From: Ceratotherium simum simum
Taxonomy: Eukaryota > Chordata > Mammalia > Perissodactyla > Rhinocerotidae
Length of the DNA stretch: 64,000 nt
Assembly: GCF_000283155.1 (NCBI RefSeq)
Contig: NW_004454217.1
Span: 3,063,799 to 3,127,798, forward strand
Direction: 5' to 3'
Below, piece by piece: positions 20,621 to 32,649 of this stretch. Each line of letters starts with the position of its first letter. Positions within the stretch are counted from its first letter, which is position 1. Below the pieces are notes generated by a model. That model ran no database searches, was not told the origin of the DNA, and saw only the letters and a program-made list of their open reading frames with translations. A program made the translations under genes and the position numbers.

Positions 20621-23029
20621 GCACAATTAAGGGACTTACTGTTTACTAATAATAGGACATGTTCAAGAAACATTTTAAATTAGAACTAGAAGTGAGCAAG
20701 TTGTTTGCATGTAGATACATTTTGGAAAAGACAGTATTCAAAAGTCACTTTGAAATTTAAAATACTGCAAAAATAAATGTTAATTTTTTAAGCATAGTGT
20801 GAAGACTTGAGTTTCTATTACACTTAAATCCGTACGAGAGAGGGGGCACGAACACTATTTCCATTTCCAACAGTGAATAAATAATGCCCATCCATAACAT
20901 TTATGTAATTTGACCAATATCACAAGGCAGAGAGAAGTAAAGCCAGAATCCCAGCTACCTGACTTATTGTTGTTAATAAGAACGATCTACAATTGTGTCA
21001 CCAGTGTTCAAAAATGTAGGGTTGTAGAATTTAATGGAATTCAACCTAAATGGAACAGCTAGAAGCAAGAAAGATGGTGAATAACCGATCTTATTAATAA
21101 CAATGCTAATGATGTTGGAGGAGTACTATTATCCTTATCAGTAACAGTCCATCCCTCCCAATTAGGAAATTATAAGAGACTTTTCAATAGCCTCTTTTCT
21201 CAGATTCATAAAAGTAAACATTTTAGTTGGGAGGACAAAAAGTAAGAGTGGGAAGGAACCTAGCTTTAATTATTTTTAAATACTGTAAGGATAAATGAAT
21301 CTGATTGGTCCCAAAGCAGAAGTCAGTATGGACTAAGAACTATGTAAGCAAAATAAGGTGCCGGTTGAGAAACTGTCCTTGACTTTATATCACTGAGCAA
21401 GTAACTGCTTAAGTCTACATTTGTTAATGGGTGACTTTAAAAATCATTTGTGTTTTGCATAAGAAAATATCAAAGCTGGAGATAGAGTGTTTGGATTTCA
21501 TTCCTCCTCACAAAAGGCCATTATACTAACTCAGAAATCAAACATTTCCATGAAAATCCTTTGCAGAAAATATAACATGATGATTGGATTACCATTTATT
21601 TTCAGCACAGCCTAGAAATTGCACAGATGGCAGATTTACCACCACTGTGAGTCTGATAGCTGCATTGACTTTCCATAATTTAAGACAAAGAATAGAACAG
21701 TTTAAAGGAGGTTTTATCACACAAAGGAGTTTTTGTACAACACATGTATGGTGTGTGCATTGTGCAGGAAATCAAGAGATATGACCACAAAAGTCAATGT
21801 CCCATCATTTGGAAATTCTTACAATGTGTACAAACTGTTTGGAGCATCAACAACATGTTTGGCTCAACAAGTGGCAGATTAGGCTTTGGACTCTTCTACT
21901 TCTGCTTCTCGGCACCAAAGCCCACACTTAGATAAAGTAAATATCACTTTGGATTTTTCACCTAAGATCCATTAAATCAGCTACTTGAAGTATTAAGGAG
22001 TTATCTCCAAATATTCATACGCTGGTGTCTATAATCTATATTGTGCAGGCCCTAGACTTTCAATATCTCTACCTTGGTGAAACTAGCTGCTGGTCTTATA
22101 GTCTATTTTACTGACACAGGCACAGTGCTTGGGAGTAATCAAAACGCTAATTGTAACATTAGGACCTTGATGCTCCTGATGCTCATTTTATATAGCTGAT
22201 TGCTGTAAACAGGGTATTTAGAATTAATGTTTTTCATTGTTTTTAAGGGGTAGAAATTATTAAGAATTTTGACTTTTGATTATAACATACTTTTTCTTTA
22301 GGTATTTTTAAGGCTAAAATAAAGTCCTATATAGTTCGTGTGAGGAAAAACTCTTACTTTAGATTAAGTAATTTTATAGGCACTCTTCATGTATTTTGAA
22401 GTAGTTTTTGCACAATGATGCCCAAAACAGGGTCTGCTAATGAGCATCTTTTAATGTATTACATAAACATGGAGAACTCCTGTTAACACACCTGTAATTA
22501 ACTCTATGTAGGTGTCCACGCTCTGAGACATTGGTAGAGTTCTGATATAAGCCCAGTAATTATTCACATTTTAGTCTCTTTGTTTCAACTACTTGTGAAT
22601 AGTTGTATAAACCCATTTTGCTCCCTCACTGAGTAATCTACAAGAACCATAATTCCCAGAAAATTGTATTGTTTGCAGATGAAAATAAATTACAAAAAAA
22701 AGGTGTGTATTTGGATGAATCATAGAAAGTACTAGATATTATAATCATTTCACTAATGTCATTGTATTCTTTTTTTCCCCCTCTATGTCTTTCTCTTCCT
22801 ACTTATTGGCTCCAGGGTCTTTTTCTGGCCAGGAAATTTGTTTTCTTTCTTTACTTTTATCTTTTCCTTCCTCTCATGGCCTATAACAAGTCACAACTCA
22901 ATATACACTCACAAACTCTTCCTTTTTTCTCTCATTAAATTCTAGTGCATATTAGGCAGTCTAACTGGATTAAAGAAATCAGGCTTTTGTATAAAACTAT
23001 CTTTGTTGAAGCACTAGCTCTAGTTTACT
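20621..23029. other. Unassigned 2.4-kb stretch
   Basis: Mostly unrecognised AT-rich DNA. A weak MIR-like patch in reverse orientation may lie at about 20880-20965 (ACATTTATGTAATTTGACC, AAAGCCAGAATCCCAGC). No gene signature. Confidence 0.45.
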
Positions 23030-23205
23030 TAGTACCAACTTGTTCTCAAGCAATTTAGTTAAACTTTCTTTGCCTCAGCTTCCTCATCTTTAAAATGGGG
23101 AGGGAGGCTATTATAATTAATGAATGACATAATACATATAAAGTGCTTAATATAGGGCTTGGCACATAGTAGGCACTCAGTAAGATTAGCTATTTTATTA
23201 TAGTT
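23030..23205 (+). mobile_element. MIR SINE
   Basis: Clear MIR core: CAATTTAGTTAAACTTTC, TTTGCCTCAGCTTCCTCATC, TTTAAAATGGGG, then AAAGTGCTTAATATAGGGC and GGCACATAGTAGGCACTCAG. One of the best preserved MIR copies in the window. Confidence 0.9.
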
Positions 23206-23589
23206 TCAATATACGTCACTATACTTTCACTCTACGTCATAGGGCTATGATGATTATGATGATCTTTGTATAGATTTTAGCACCCAATAAATATTAGCAA
23301 TGATGATAATACTTCGTTATTTTTAAAACATTTCAAAGAGTTTTCACACACATTGTCAAACTATTCTCTTAATTTAACAAGATAGCTCTTAATTTGTATT
23401 CTGAGAGCTTGGAAGTCAAAAAGAAAAGATTCTCTTACCTTTTTTATACTATCTCTACATATTTCTGAGACTTTAGAATGATGCTAAAAACATTAGACTA
23501 TAGATTTTAGTGAAATTTTAAACATAGACTCAAATGACATGGCAATGAAGTCAGGAATAAAAGTGAGTCTCAGTTTCTACCTTGGTTCT

Positions 23590-24063
23590 GAGGGGGAGGA
23601 AGGCTATTCTCTCTGGGTCCTTTCTGGCTGGGCTACAAATTGAATTGACATGAGACCGAATAGCAGGAGAAAATCAAACAAAGCTTTGTAACATGTATAC
23701 ATGGGGGAAACCAGGGAAACTGAGTTTGTCAACAAATGGCAGAGGTTTTCACCTTAAATAACATATTCAGGTAGACAAAGGAGGATGTTGGGAGTGAGAG
23801 GGAGTCACTTTATGGGAGATTACCAGAAATCACAGTAAACAAGAGTATGCAGATTTAAGTCCTCACCTTCTGCACTGATAAGAGTTTCTAGAGATAAAGT
23901 CATCCCCCCTTCTTCCAGGTACAGAGAGGGAGATACCTTTAGAAATGGAAATTTCCCTTATAAATGTAAATGTTTGGTCTTAGCAAGGACCCTCCCAGTC
24001 TATCAATAAAATAACCAAGGTAAAAAGACATATTTTGAGGTGGCCAATTTTGATCTCCCACAG
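23590..24063 (-). mobile_element. Old LTR-like repeat
   Basis: Read in reverse it starts TGTGGGAGATCAAAATTGGC at 24063 and ends near ATTGACATGAG..., a common mammalian LTR pattern (ATTTCTCCTGCTATTCGGTC-like end, TGGTAATCTCCCATAAAGTG interior). The family is not named. The far border is approximate and no target duplication was seen. Confidence 0.5.
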
Positions 24064-24490
24064 TTAGCGCTATGTTTCAATACATCTCAAACTAGTTTAA
24101 CCAGAATCTATTTGCAAGAATCTTTCAGAGATATAGGCTCTTTCTTCCCCTAATCTTTATCACTTTTATATATAGGGTAACCATGTAATAGTTTTGTAAA
24201 AATCAAGCCCAATATCAATAAGATTATTTGAAAACATCTAAATGAGTCTTGTCTTCTCAATTTGCGGTTAAGAAAAATGAAACTCACAGAGATAAAGAAA
24301 CTTGAACAAAAGAAGATATAGAGGAACTATTCAGAAACAACAATCTTAATTAATTTAATGTTGGTGTTGCAATTGGTGCTCTTTCCCATTCCTTGGATAC
24401 ATAAGGGAATAGGCTTACTGGGCTTTCAATGTATGTTTGCCTTTTCTCAGTCCTGAGTGTCTTTTACAAGATACCTTTGTTCGTTTATAA

Positions 24491-24716
24491 CAAGTGTTTC
24501 ATCCTAAGCATTATTGATATTTGGGGTAAGATAATTCTGTGTTGTGTTTAAAGGGAAGAGGGGCTGTCTCGTACATTGTAGGTTGTTGCAAAACATTCCT
24601 GGACTCTTTACCCACTAGATGCCAGGCACATCCCCCAAAACCAGCTGTGATAACCAAAAATGTCTCCAGATATTTGGTTGCCTGGGGACCAAGACCAACT
24701 CAATTGAGAACCATTA
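24491..24716 (-). mobile_element. Non-autonomous hAT DNA transposon (MER type)
   Basis: The sequence follows a mammalian hAT-Charlie-derived MITE in reverse: ATTATTGATATTTGGGGTAA, ACCCACTAGATGCCAGGCAC, GATAACCAAAAATGTCTCC, and the terminal CAATTGAGAACCATTA, the complement of the usual CAGTGGTTCTCAA end. The flanks GTTTATAA (24483-24490) and ATTTATAG (24717-24724) agree at 6 of 8 bases, consistent with an old 8-bp hAT target duplication. It encodes no transposase. Confidence 0.8.
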
Positions 24717-24724
24717 ATTTATAG

Positions 24725-25197
24725 ATTAGTTTTAAAAAGTCCACACCTTAGTCAAACTGCTTTATTCCATCTTCTACCTTATTTCATGATATTCTCTGAT
24801 ACCATTTTAAGCTCAAGCTGAGTTTTAACAAAATTTCAGCAATGCCTTCCTCTAGCTTCCCTATGTTCAAATTCTTTTTTTCTAATTTTCCACCTCTAAT
24901 GTAAGCAAAATAATAATGAGCAAGAAAAGCATATTTGTTCATTTGTTAAAATGATTAAAATAAGAGTATACACACATTGACTGATGCCCCAAGAGGTTTA
25001 CAACTAAATAAAGTATAGGATTTTAGGTCAAAATATCAACTGGTTTCATTGTCTTGGTCATAGTGCTAATAGTGTTGGAGGTGATGGAGGAGTGAGACAT
25101 ATTCCTTATAGTTGTCTGGCAATTGCAGTTGGGCCTGGCAGTGGCCAGAACTTAATGATTCAAGAGATACTAGACAAACTCTATAACAAGAAGACAA
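24725..25197. other. Unassigned stretch
   Basis: No gene or repeat recognised. Confidence 0.45.
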
Positions 25198-25429
25198 GAT
25201 GTATTAGTCATAGTCAAGAAAAGATAACAGATACCACCCTAAAGATTTCAAACAGAAAGGTATTTAATATAGGGAATCGGTGACAAAGTATTAGAAGGAC
25301 TTTGATATACTTTTTCAATATTTGATAAAACCAATGCTTCTGGGTAATCGATTATTTGGTTAGACTACTATGCCCCATGTCAATGAGTCTACAGCTACAG
25401 TTCTTTTGTTCTAAAATGAGTTATTTGTG

Positions 25430-27339
25430 CAGAAGAAAAGATGCAAAGATATCATTCATTGAATTTGTTTCATGACATTCCTTAAGTCCTTGGCTGGTAG
25501 TGCTGGCAGAAGTGTCTGTGGCAGAAAAGGCAAATCCATATCAAGAATTAGTAGTAAAAACAAACTCCTACCCTCTTCGTGATCCAGGGAGTCTGATATA
25601 ATAAGCTGCTTTTAAGTGCTTAACTGGTCCCTATTGAGGTTGTTGACATATTGGAGCCTCATGGTTGTTTTCTGCAGTTGGTAGGGTAGACACTCAGTAC
25701 TGGCAAGAAACAAATTAGCCTCCATGAGGGGAAGCCCATTTGTTTAGCTCAAGCATAATTTCTTCATCTTCACTGCCATAAAAACTTTGTAGATGAGCAC
25801 GTTGAGCAAGATCCTGGGTATCTAAGAAAGGCTAACTGATACAAACAGGGTAAGTCATCTTGTCCATTGCCTTCTAAGACCCTCCTCAGTAATGGGTGCT
25901 GTCTAGAGATGAGTCACATGGGACACAGATCTCCTATGTTTTATGCCCATTGTGAAAGATTTTATCCATGTGCCTCTTCTCCAAACTTCTATGGCATCTT
26001 CTAATCATGTTATTTACATATTTTTGACCACTTAGCCAAAACATCAGCCACTATCCAAAATATAATATAGATCTATGCCTCTGACCATCTTTTCATCAAT
26101 GCAAAGTGGACAAGAAGAAACATTCATTGAATATCTGCCCACTCGAAGGATTTCCTTTCACCATCTTTCTGTGCCATCTCAAATTGCTGTGGTAATGAGA
26201 AAATGTCCTCCCATATTGTGTCAGAATATCATGCACAACCACGTATAAACCATGTCCAAGTATTTCCATCTTCAGTGCTATAGTTATAGGGAACTCAGTA
26301 TGAAACCATAGATGTGAGTTAAGAGAAATAAACCAATGTAACAGGAATAGATGCTTTAGAACTCTGAGCTTCCTGTTGATGCAATTCACAGTTCTTCATT
26401 ATTTGTTTGAATACAATTATGTACTGCTTCCATTTGTTTAGAGATTGTGACAGCATACATTTGAGTTTTATGGCTTGTCAGATAAAACAACATCAGGTTC
26501 ACAGTGTGACACCCGGAATGCATAGTCCTTGATGTTTCCTCATGAAGCATTCAGTCTCTATGAGGCACAGGAGCAAATTCTCAAAAAATAAATAGTACCT
26601 GGGGACGTGGCTTTCCTAAAATGTGTTAGAGGTTGGCACACTGATCACAGTTTGGGGCTTGCTAAGGGCTTGCACCATAAATCATCCCCGTCTGCCACAG
26701 ATACTTCAGTGCCATTGGATTTACTGTATCACCAAGCCCAAAGAACAGAGGAGCTTGTATGTAGCCTGGATCTGCTGCAGAACGCTGGTTTGCCTTGAAC
26801 CTCATTTAAACTGGCATTCCAACAGATAACTTGGAGCAGAACATTCAAAAGGGTAAACATTGCCTCCAAAACAAAAAAGGAAGAATATGGTACTAAGCAT
26901 TGTGTGTGCATGTCTGTGCCTGGGGAGGATATAGGGAAAAGATGTGTCATCTTTTTTCTCTTTTAAGGGAATATTCTGACAAGCCCTAGACCACTGGAAT
27001 GTAAAAATTCAAAGAAAATAATCTAGGTATTCACAGGATTCTTCTTCAAAGGGACATAGCTTCCATTCATTAAGTGACTCTGGATGTATAAACTAGTTGC
27101 TGTCTGGGAAATGACTCAAGTCAGATCTCTGCTCACCAGATCCAGAATCTTCCCGATTATGTGGCCCATGTAATATTTTACCAGCTGCCCAACTATTTCA
27201 TTGCTATGATCAATTAGCTATCACCAATAATTGTCACATATTAAAACACTTATTTACTGTTCCAGCCCTACTATCATTAAAGTAACTATGCCTGCCTCTG
27301 TGCCTCTGCCAGTTCAAGATCCCACCATGCCATTTGAAA
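25430..27339 (-). pseudogene. ERVL-class pol fossil (RT end, RNase H, integrase part)
   Basis: On the minus strand the nucleotide sequence follows the ERVL pol gene over a long distance. Near 26700-26500 it matches the region around the reverse transcriptase end, near 26400-26150 the connection to RNase H, and from about 26050 down to 25850 the RNase H to integrase segment (reverse complement of CCATGTGCCTCTTCTCCAAA and GTCACATGGGACACAGATC). Pol would copy the retroviral RNA and integrate the DNA. Numerous stops and frameshifts make this copy inactive. The longest surviving open piece is 97 codons (26389-26096). The identification rests on remembered nucleotide landmarks. Confidence 0.7.
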
Positions 27340-27356
27340 CTGGAGAGCTGATTTTA

Positions 27357-27619
27357 TTTTATTATTTTATTTTTTTTATTTTTATGTTTTGTGAGGAAGA
27401 TTGGCCCTGAGCTAACATCTGCCAATCCTCCTCTTTTTGCTGAGGAAGACTGGCCCTGGGCTAACATCCATGCCCATCTTCCTCTACTTTAGATGGGACG
27501 CTGCCACAGCATGGCTTGCCAAGCGGTGCCTCGGTGCGTGCCCGGGATCCGAACCAGCGAACCCCGGGCGCCGCAGCGGAGTGCACGCACTTAACCGCTT
27601 GTGCCACAGGTCCGGCACC
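27357..27619 (-). mobile_element. ERE SINE nested in ERVL relic
   Basis: Reverse-complement ERE with a T/A-rich tail complement at 27357-27385, two GAGGAAGA(T/C)TGGCCCTG modules, the B-box region near 27540-27560 and the head ending at about 27619. It is flanked by a perfect 17-bp target duplication CTGGAGAGCTGATTTTA at 27340-27356 and 27620-27636. Confidence 0.96.
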
Positions 27620-28002
27620 CTGGAGAGCTGATTTTAACGGTCATGTCTTCTACCCTCAGATATGCAGAGGGCAGTCACCACCGTGATACTGGTGATCCAC
27701 TCACTGATGTATTTCATAATGTTGGGTTGAAGAGAGAGAGTCTAGGCACTCTTGGGGTACATATTTGGGGTAGTAGAGGTTACATAAATTCAGTTAAAAT
27801 TCTTATATCCTTAAATCATCTATTTAATACCAGAAAGTTTCTGTTATCTCAGCCTCATTCAATATAGGACAGTTGTGGATTTAGGCTTCTACCAATCAAT
27901 TGAGCTACTCTAGTAAACACATTACTTCTTGGTTTGGGTAAACACCAATATCAACAAATTTAGCCTGATCCAATGTGATACTCTATCATCCCTGGTCTAG
28001 AT

Positions 28003-28213
28003 CAGGGGTCAGCAAACTTTTTCCTGAAGGACCCAATAGTAAATATTTTGGAATTGATGGTCATAAGCTGTCTGTTGCAACCACTCAATTCTGCCATTCT
28101 AGCACAAAAGCAGTCACTGACATACATACATAAATGAATCCATGGCTGTGTTCTGATAAAACTTTTTATCTACGAAAACAAAGAGCCTATCTAATTCAGT
28201 TTTCTGACTCCTG
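28003..28213 (+). mobile_element. MER20 (hAT-Charlie MITE)
   Basis: It starts CAGGGGTCAGCAAACTTTTT and ends CTGACTCCTG, the near-complementary terminal repeat, with AATAGTAAATATTTTGG, TTGCAACCACTCAATTCTGC and TGGCTGTGTTCTGATAAAAC inside. Length is about 211 bp, close to the usual 219. It is flanked by GTCTAGAT (27995-28002) and GTCTAGAA (28214-28221), a 7-of-8 match to an 8-bp hAT duplication. MER20 copies have been reported as regulatory sequence in placental mammals; nothing here shows that this copy is active. Confidence 0.93.
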
Positions 28214-28219
28214 GTCTAG

Positions 28220-28900
28220 AACCCTAAAAATTTACTTCCTAATATATTTACCAGCTTTGTGCTGAAATAAAGTAGCAATTAAAAAAAATATTTGGGAGTA
28301 TCAATTATCTCTTCCTCATTCAGACTTTACATTTGTCTCCCTAGACCAAGCGTGATGAGATATAACCCTCATTTTGAGTCTAGGTCAATGAGAGGTAGTA
28401 AGGGGGAGTCCTGATGCAAATGTGTATCCCTTTGAAAGGTGAATCTACAGCTGATGTCATTACAGGGTCTTCAAACAGAGGAAGGCCAGTCTCCTCAGAC
28501 AGGGAAAGACCTGGGTTTCCTATCTGTAGAGGCTCAAGGAGATTTGAGTGTTCAAGTTTCTGAGAGTTATCTAAGTTGTCACATATGCCCTCATTACAAT
28601 TCTCAGAGTCCCATTTCTTTCCCATCAATTTCCTAATTTTCAACAAGAGCAATAAGTTTATGAATCAACTTAACATTGTAATTCTCCTTCATGCAAAATC
28701 AAATTTTGGATTTGAATTTTACTTGGAAGAATCTTAGAATGAGATAAGATATACTTGTAGCATAATCGTGGAAGGTCAGTTGTTCCCATTCTGTAACTTG
28801 TGCTAAAACTTTAAAGCTTGTCCTTTTTCCCCCTAATCTTAATCAGAAATTGCTAGCAAGCCTGAGTCTTTGTAATTATCTTTCCCACCAAAAAAGTCAA
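28220..28900 (-). pseudogene. Possible ERVL gag-region fossil
   Basis: Minus-strand sequence upstream of the pol fossil. The 90-codon open piece at 28652-28380 is acidic and proline/glycine-poor with no named motif. It is assigned only by position between a putative 5' LTR and pol, and by an ERVL-like feel of the sequence. It could instead be unrelated unique DNA. Confidence 0.3.
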
Positions 28901-29620
28901 TTGCAGCAACCAACTGGTGTCTCAAAGCCTTGTCTTCAATTGGCACCCCATCCCAAGCAAAATAAATAATGAATTAAGTAACTGTTCTCTTACTGCATAC
29001 ATTTATGTTATCATTTTTTCCACTGGCAATGAGGTTATTATCATGTTCAAGCCTGGTCAAGTCAGAAAACCCACTCCAGACTGTCATCTTCAAAGATCAG
29101 TTTTCCGGGACTCCTTCTTATAGGAAGTGCAGTATCAATCAGAGACAACTTGAGCAAACAGAAAGATTTCTAGATATTCCAAACAGAGAAAGATTTAATG
29201 CAAGGAATTGGTGAAAAATACGCCATAAATGACTGAATGAATAAAAGAAAAAAAGAAGGTAATTCTTGAAGAACACTTAAGAAGAGAAATGAAACTTAGG
29301 GAGGAAGAGGTCATTTCACCCCTGGACTTGAACCAACTAACTGCAGTGTAACTGAAGTTACTGTATGGCCAGCAAGTGTTTGAATCATTTCAGACTACCA
29401 CTTTAGAAACAAAATGGACTCTTTTTTCTTTCCGACATGTCTCTCCTTAACAAACTTCATAGGAGGACAGTTGGCAATGGATTTGGGAATGTAGTCTGCA
29501 GGTTTCCAGTCCTTGCAACACAGAGCAGAGAAGAAATAAGTGAAAGAGGGGCTATAGTCAAATGAAAAATACCTGACAAATAGGTAAATATCCAAGTGAC
29601 TAGAATCATCTAGATGTAAA

Positions 29621-30453
29621 CATTGTGTGTATGTCTTAGTGAGATAGTAGGTAAGTTTCCTGGAACGCTAATAGGTCATCATTCAGTAGTTGTGCCTTAA
29701 GCAAACAGCAAGATGGAGGTGGTGTGTGATGGAGGGAATCATGCATCATGATAAGCAATGTCTTATAACCTGTTGTCCCCAACAGAAAATTATCCAGAAG
29801 GATTGAATTTAAAGAGGATAGAATTTTGGTTTAAACAAAGACGTGGAGAAGCAAAAGAGAGTCTCTATGGGGAACAAGTCATGAATTCTTTATTTTCTAA
29901 ATCTGTAAAGAAATCTCTTAAACTATAATTTATAAATATATTGACTTGTAAATAAAGATAAGCATGTAAAAACCCTGCAGTCAATTTAGAACTTCGTTTC
30001 TACTAAGCTCTGAGATGTGTGTGTGGAGGGGAGGAGGCTTATATCGTCTTAATTAGATTGCATCTGTTTAAATTAAGTTCTTCATGGCACATACTACTTG
30101 TAGGTGAATACAGCTGTCCCTCACCACAAAGGAACATTTGTGATGATATTGCTATTGAGTACACCATCAAATTCCCATAAAGAGGAAAAAGTTTGGATCA
30201 AGAACATTTCAACACAATGAAAAGGTGATGAGAGAGTTTTAAAAATAGAGTAGTAATGCTAAATTCCAATCTGTTCTCTGGGTGGGGATTGCTTATGGAA
30301 CATCATCACCTGAGTTGAGGTTTATCTGACAAAATATTACATCTAAAAAGTTAATTCTAATTTGTTAAGCTCTGCATGAGAAAGTAAAGATCCATGAGAT
30401 TAAAAATTGTATCTAGCTATCTACTAGTCGTTTACTCTTTGATCCTTGGAAGC
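29621..30453. other. Unassigned stretch
   Basis: No gene or repeat recognised. Confidence 0.5.
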
Positions 30454-30467
30454 AGCTCCTTCTTTTA

Positions 30468-30699
30468 TTTTTTTTATTTTTACTTTTTTTTTTTTTAAAG
30501 ATTTTATTTATTTATTTTTTCCCCCCAAAGCCCCAGCAGATTGCTGCATGCCATAGCTGCACATCCTTCTAGTTGCTGCATGTGGGACGCGGCCTCAGCA
30601 TGGCCGGAGAAGCGGTGCATCAGTGCACGCCCGGGATCCGTACCCGGGCCGCCAGCAGCGGAGCGCGCGCACTTAACCGCTAAGCCACGGGGCCGGCCC
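30468..30699 (-). mobile_element. ERE SINE, well preserved ERE1-like
   Basis: The reverse complement reads GGGCCGGCCCCGTGGCTTAG, with an intact A box and B box (CGGGTACGGATCCCGGG), GCCGCGTCCCACATGCAGCA and CTAGAAGGATGTGCAGCTAT, then the AAATAAATAAAATCTTT tail. It carries only the short 3' module. A perfect 14-bp target duplication AGCTCCTTCTTTTA lies at 30454-30467 and 30700-30713. It is close to the family consensus, so probably a young copy. Confidence 0.97.
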
Positions 30700-30713
30700 A
30701 GCTCCTTCTTTTA

Positions 30714-31594
30714 ATTTCCCTCTGGTTGCATCTTCTAACAAGGTTACTCCCACGGGTAGGAAGCTATTTACATGGTATAAAAGTAAGGCAAAGTTCCCTA
30801 CATGCCAATATGTGGTCCACAATAGAACTTTTTTTCTACTAAGTTCTGAGATATGTGACAAAATGATAAACTTCTCAGAATTCATCATTATTTGGACTAT
30901 ATTTTCATATATATAGTTTTTCCAGTCATTCTTCAAAATTTTCAGAATTCTGTAATGAAAATATGTCATAAAAGTCTTTAAAACATATATTTACCATGTT
31001 AGTGTGTACTTAGGTCGGCCAAGATACCAGGAAGTGGAATCAAAATGTTACAATCTGAGTAATTTGAACACCACACATAACTCTTGATACTTTCAGAGTC
31101 TGGAATATACCTTGCCTTGAAATTAAAAATAATTTATTTGAAGTTCACGCGCAATTGGTTAATGAGGGATAAGGAAGGGATATTTGCCCATACAGATTAT
31201 GCTATAAGCCAACTTTTTCACTAATTCTTCAATGTTCTTGCTGTTATTTTTGATAGACGTGCTTCACTGAATAGCCCATTCAAATATGGTGATAAAAAGA
31301 GTAATAAAAAGAATTACTAATGCCTTAGTACAAAGATTCTAGCCCTTAAGGAAAAGAAAAGCAAGATACACGAAATAGAAACTACACAAGCTTAAGTGAT
31401 ATTTAAGTTATTTTCTTCTGTGGTCTTCAAAATTACTCAAATGAGCATCACTTGTTTTCCAACATCCCTTTGGGATAGTATATAAAAAACTACATAAAAA
31501 ACATAATACCATTTTTTTGCAGGAAGATTATAATCAGCCAAGGACTACAACAATATTATAGAAATAGAAAAGAGCTAGTAGTCAAGAGGGCTGG
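30714..31594. other. Unassigned stretch
   Basis: No gene or repeat recognised. Confidence 0.5.
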
Positions 31595-31740
31595 TAATAA
31601 TTCATTTATTCTTTCTGGCTTTCAGTTTTCTCATATGTAAAAAGGGATGATCATATCCATTTTATCTGCCTCATTGGGTGTGCTGAGAAGCAAATGACTA
31701 GCATAACAACTGTAAAAGTTCTTGAGAAAGTTCAAAGGGT
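31595..31740 (+). mobile_element. MIR SINE fragment
   Basis: CTTTCAGTTTTCTCATATG, TAAAAAGGGATGATCATATC and TCATTGGGTGTGCTGAG match the MIR core in forward order; diverged. Confidence 0.75.
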
Positions 31741-32649
31741 GGTGATAAAAGTTAGGATGATATTGCATCCTCAGGACATAATGGAGCTGTCATCAGACAC
31801 TGAGTTTTCTGGTCCCCTTCAGAGCAGAGAAAATCACAGAAGTGATGAGTCATACCTTGGCATGCACAATAAGAACACTAGATGAAGAACCCTTTAAAAA
31901 TGACCCACCCCCCAAGACTAGTAATATATTTTGTGTTAGTGATGAAATCTGACAAATAAAATTGGAGGCAATTAATCAGTGTCTGTTCGTTACTCCAAAT
32001 GTAGAGCAGAATGAACAATAATAGTGCTGTGTGGAGTAATTACTAAGAATATTAAGGAGGTAAGAATGGCTTGGCTCATAGCCTAACAAAAATTCAGTCA
32101 AGGAATCTGAAGGAAAATATTCCCTCAAAGCCCATTTACAGCCATTTGACTAAAAGTAAGGAGATAAATATGTGTTTATGATTATTTGGGAGACAGGGAA
32201 AAATCACAAAATAACCTTGATCCTAGAATAAATAAAATTTCAATTACAATACGACTTCTTACTTAATGATCTTTTATAAAGAAGCCATATTTTAGCCTCA
32301 AGATATGCAATTATTTATGAAGATTTCCGTAAAATCATAGTTAGCTGACCTATAAAGACTCTTTTGAATAAAGTAAAAACAGCAATTGCTATATTTTCCA
32401 GCTTATATTTTAGAGTTGATCATTGGGGAGTTTCTTTGGCATTTCTACACACAAAAGTCTTTATTTAACACTTTCCTAAAGTAACTGTTAATTTCCTCTT
32501 TTTTGCAACAAGATAGCAATAGTTGGGGATATTTATGATTATTAGAGTATATGGTCTGTACATATATGAAACATGATATATTTAATGAATGACATGTTGC
32601 CAACTTTTGATAAGCAATTTACTTTAGAGCTTTAATTCAATACATGTTT
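31741..32649. other. Unassigned stretch
   Basis: No gene or repeat recognised. Confidence 0.5.

Larger units (their letters stand above)
25198..29620 (-). mobile_element. Relic ERVL-class provirus, internally deleted
   Basis: Read from high to low coordinates this block shows an LTR-like segment (about 29620-29130), gag-like remains (28900-28220), pol remains (27340-25430) and a possible second LTR (about 25430-25198). The pol part is the most secure. The order matches an ERVL retroelement, a class that lacks env. The internal part is shorter than a full ERVL and all frames are broken. An ERE and a MER20 inserted later. The outer borders are uncertain, because the two putative LTRs resemble each other only over their first 90 bp or so (both contain AAACAGA(A/G)A...TTTAAT then GGAAT(C/T)GGTGA). 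Confidence 0.6.

Noticed and set aside
28439..28652. Overlapping opposite-strand open frames suggesting a small gene
   Set aside because: Both are short and lack domain or promoter evidence; the minus frame is more simply a piece of the ERVL relic.
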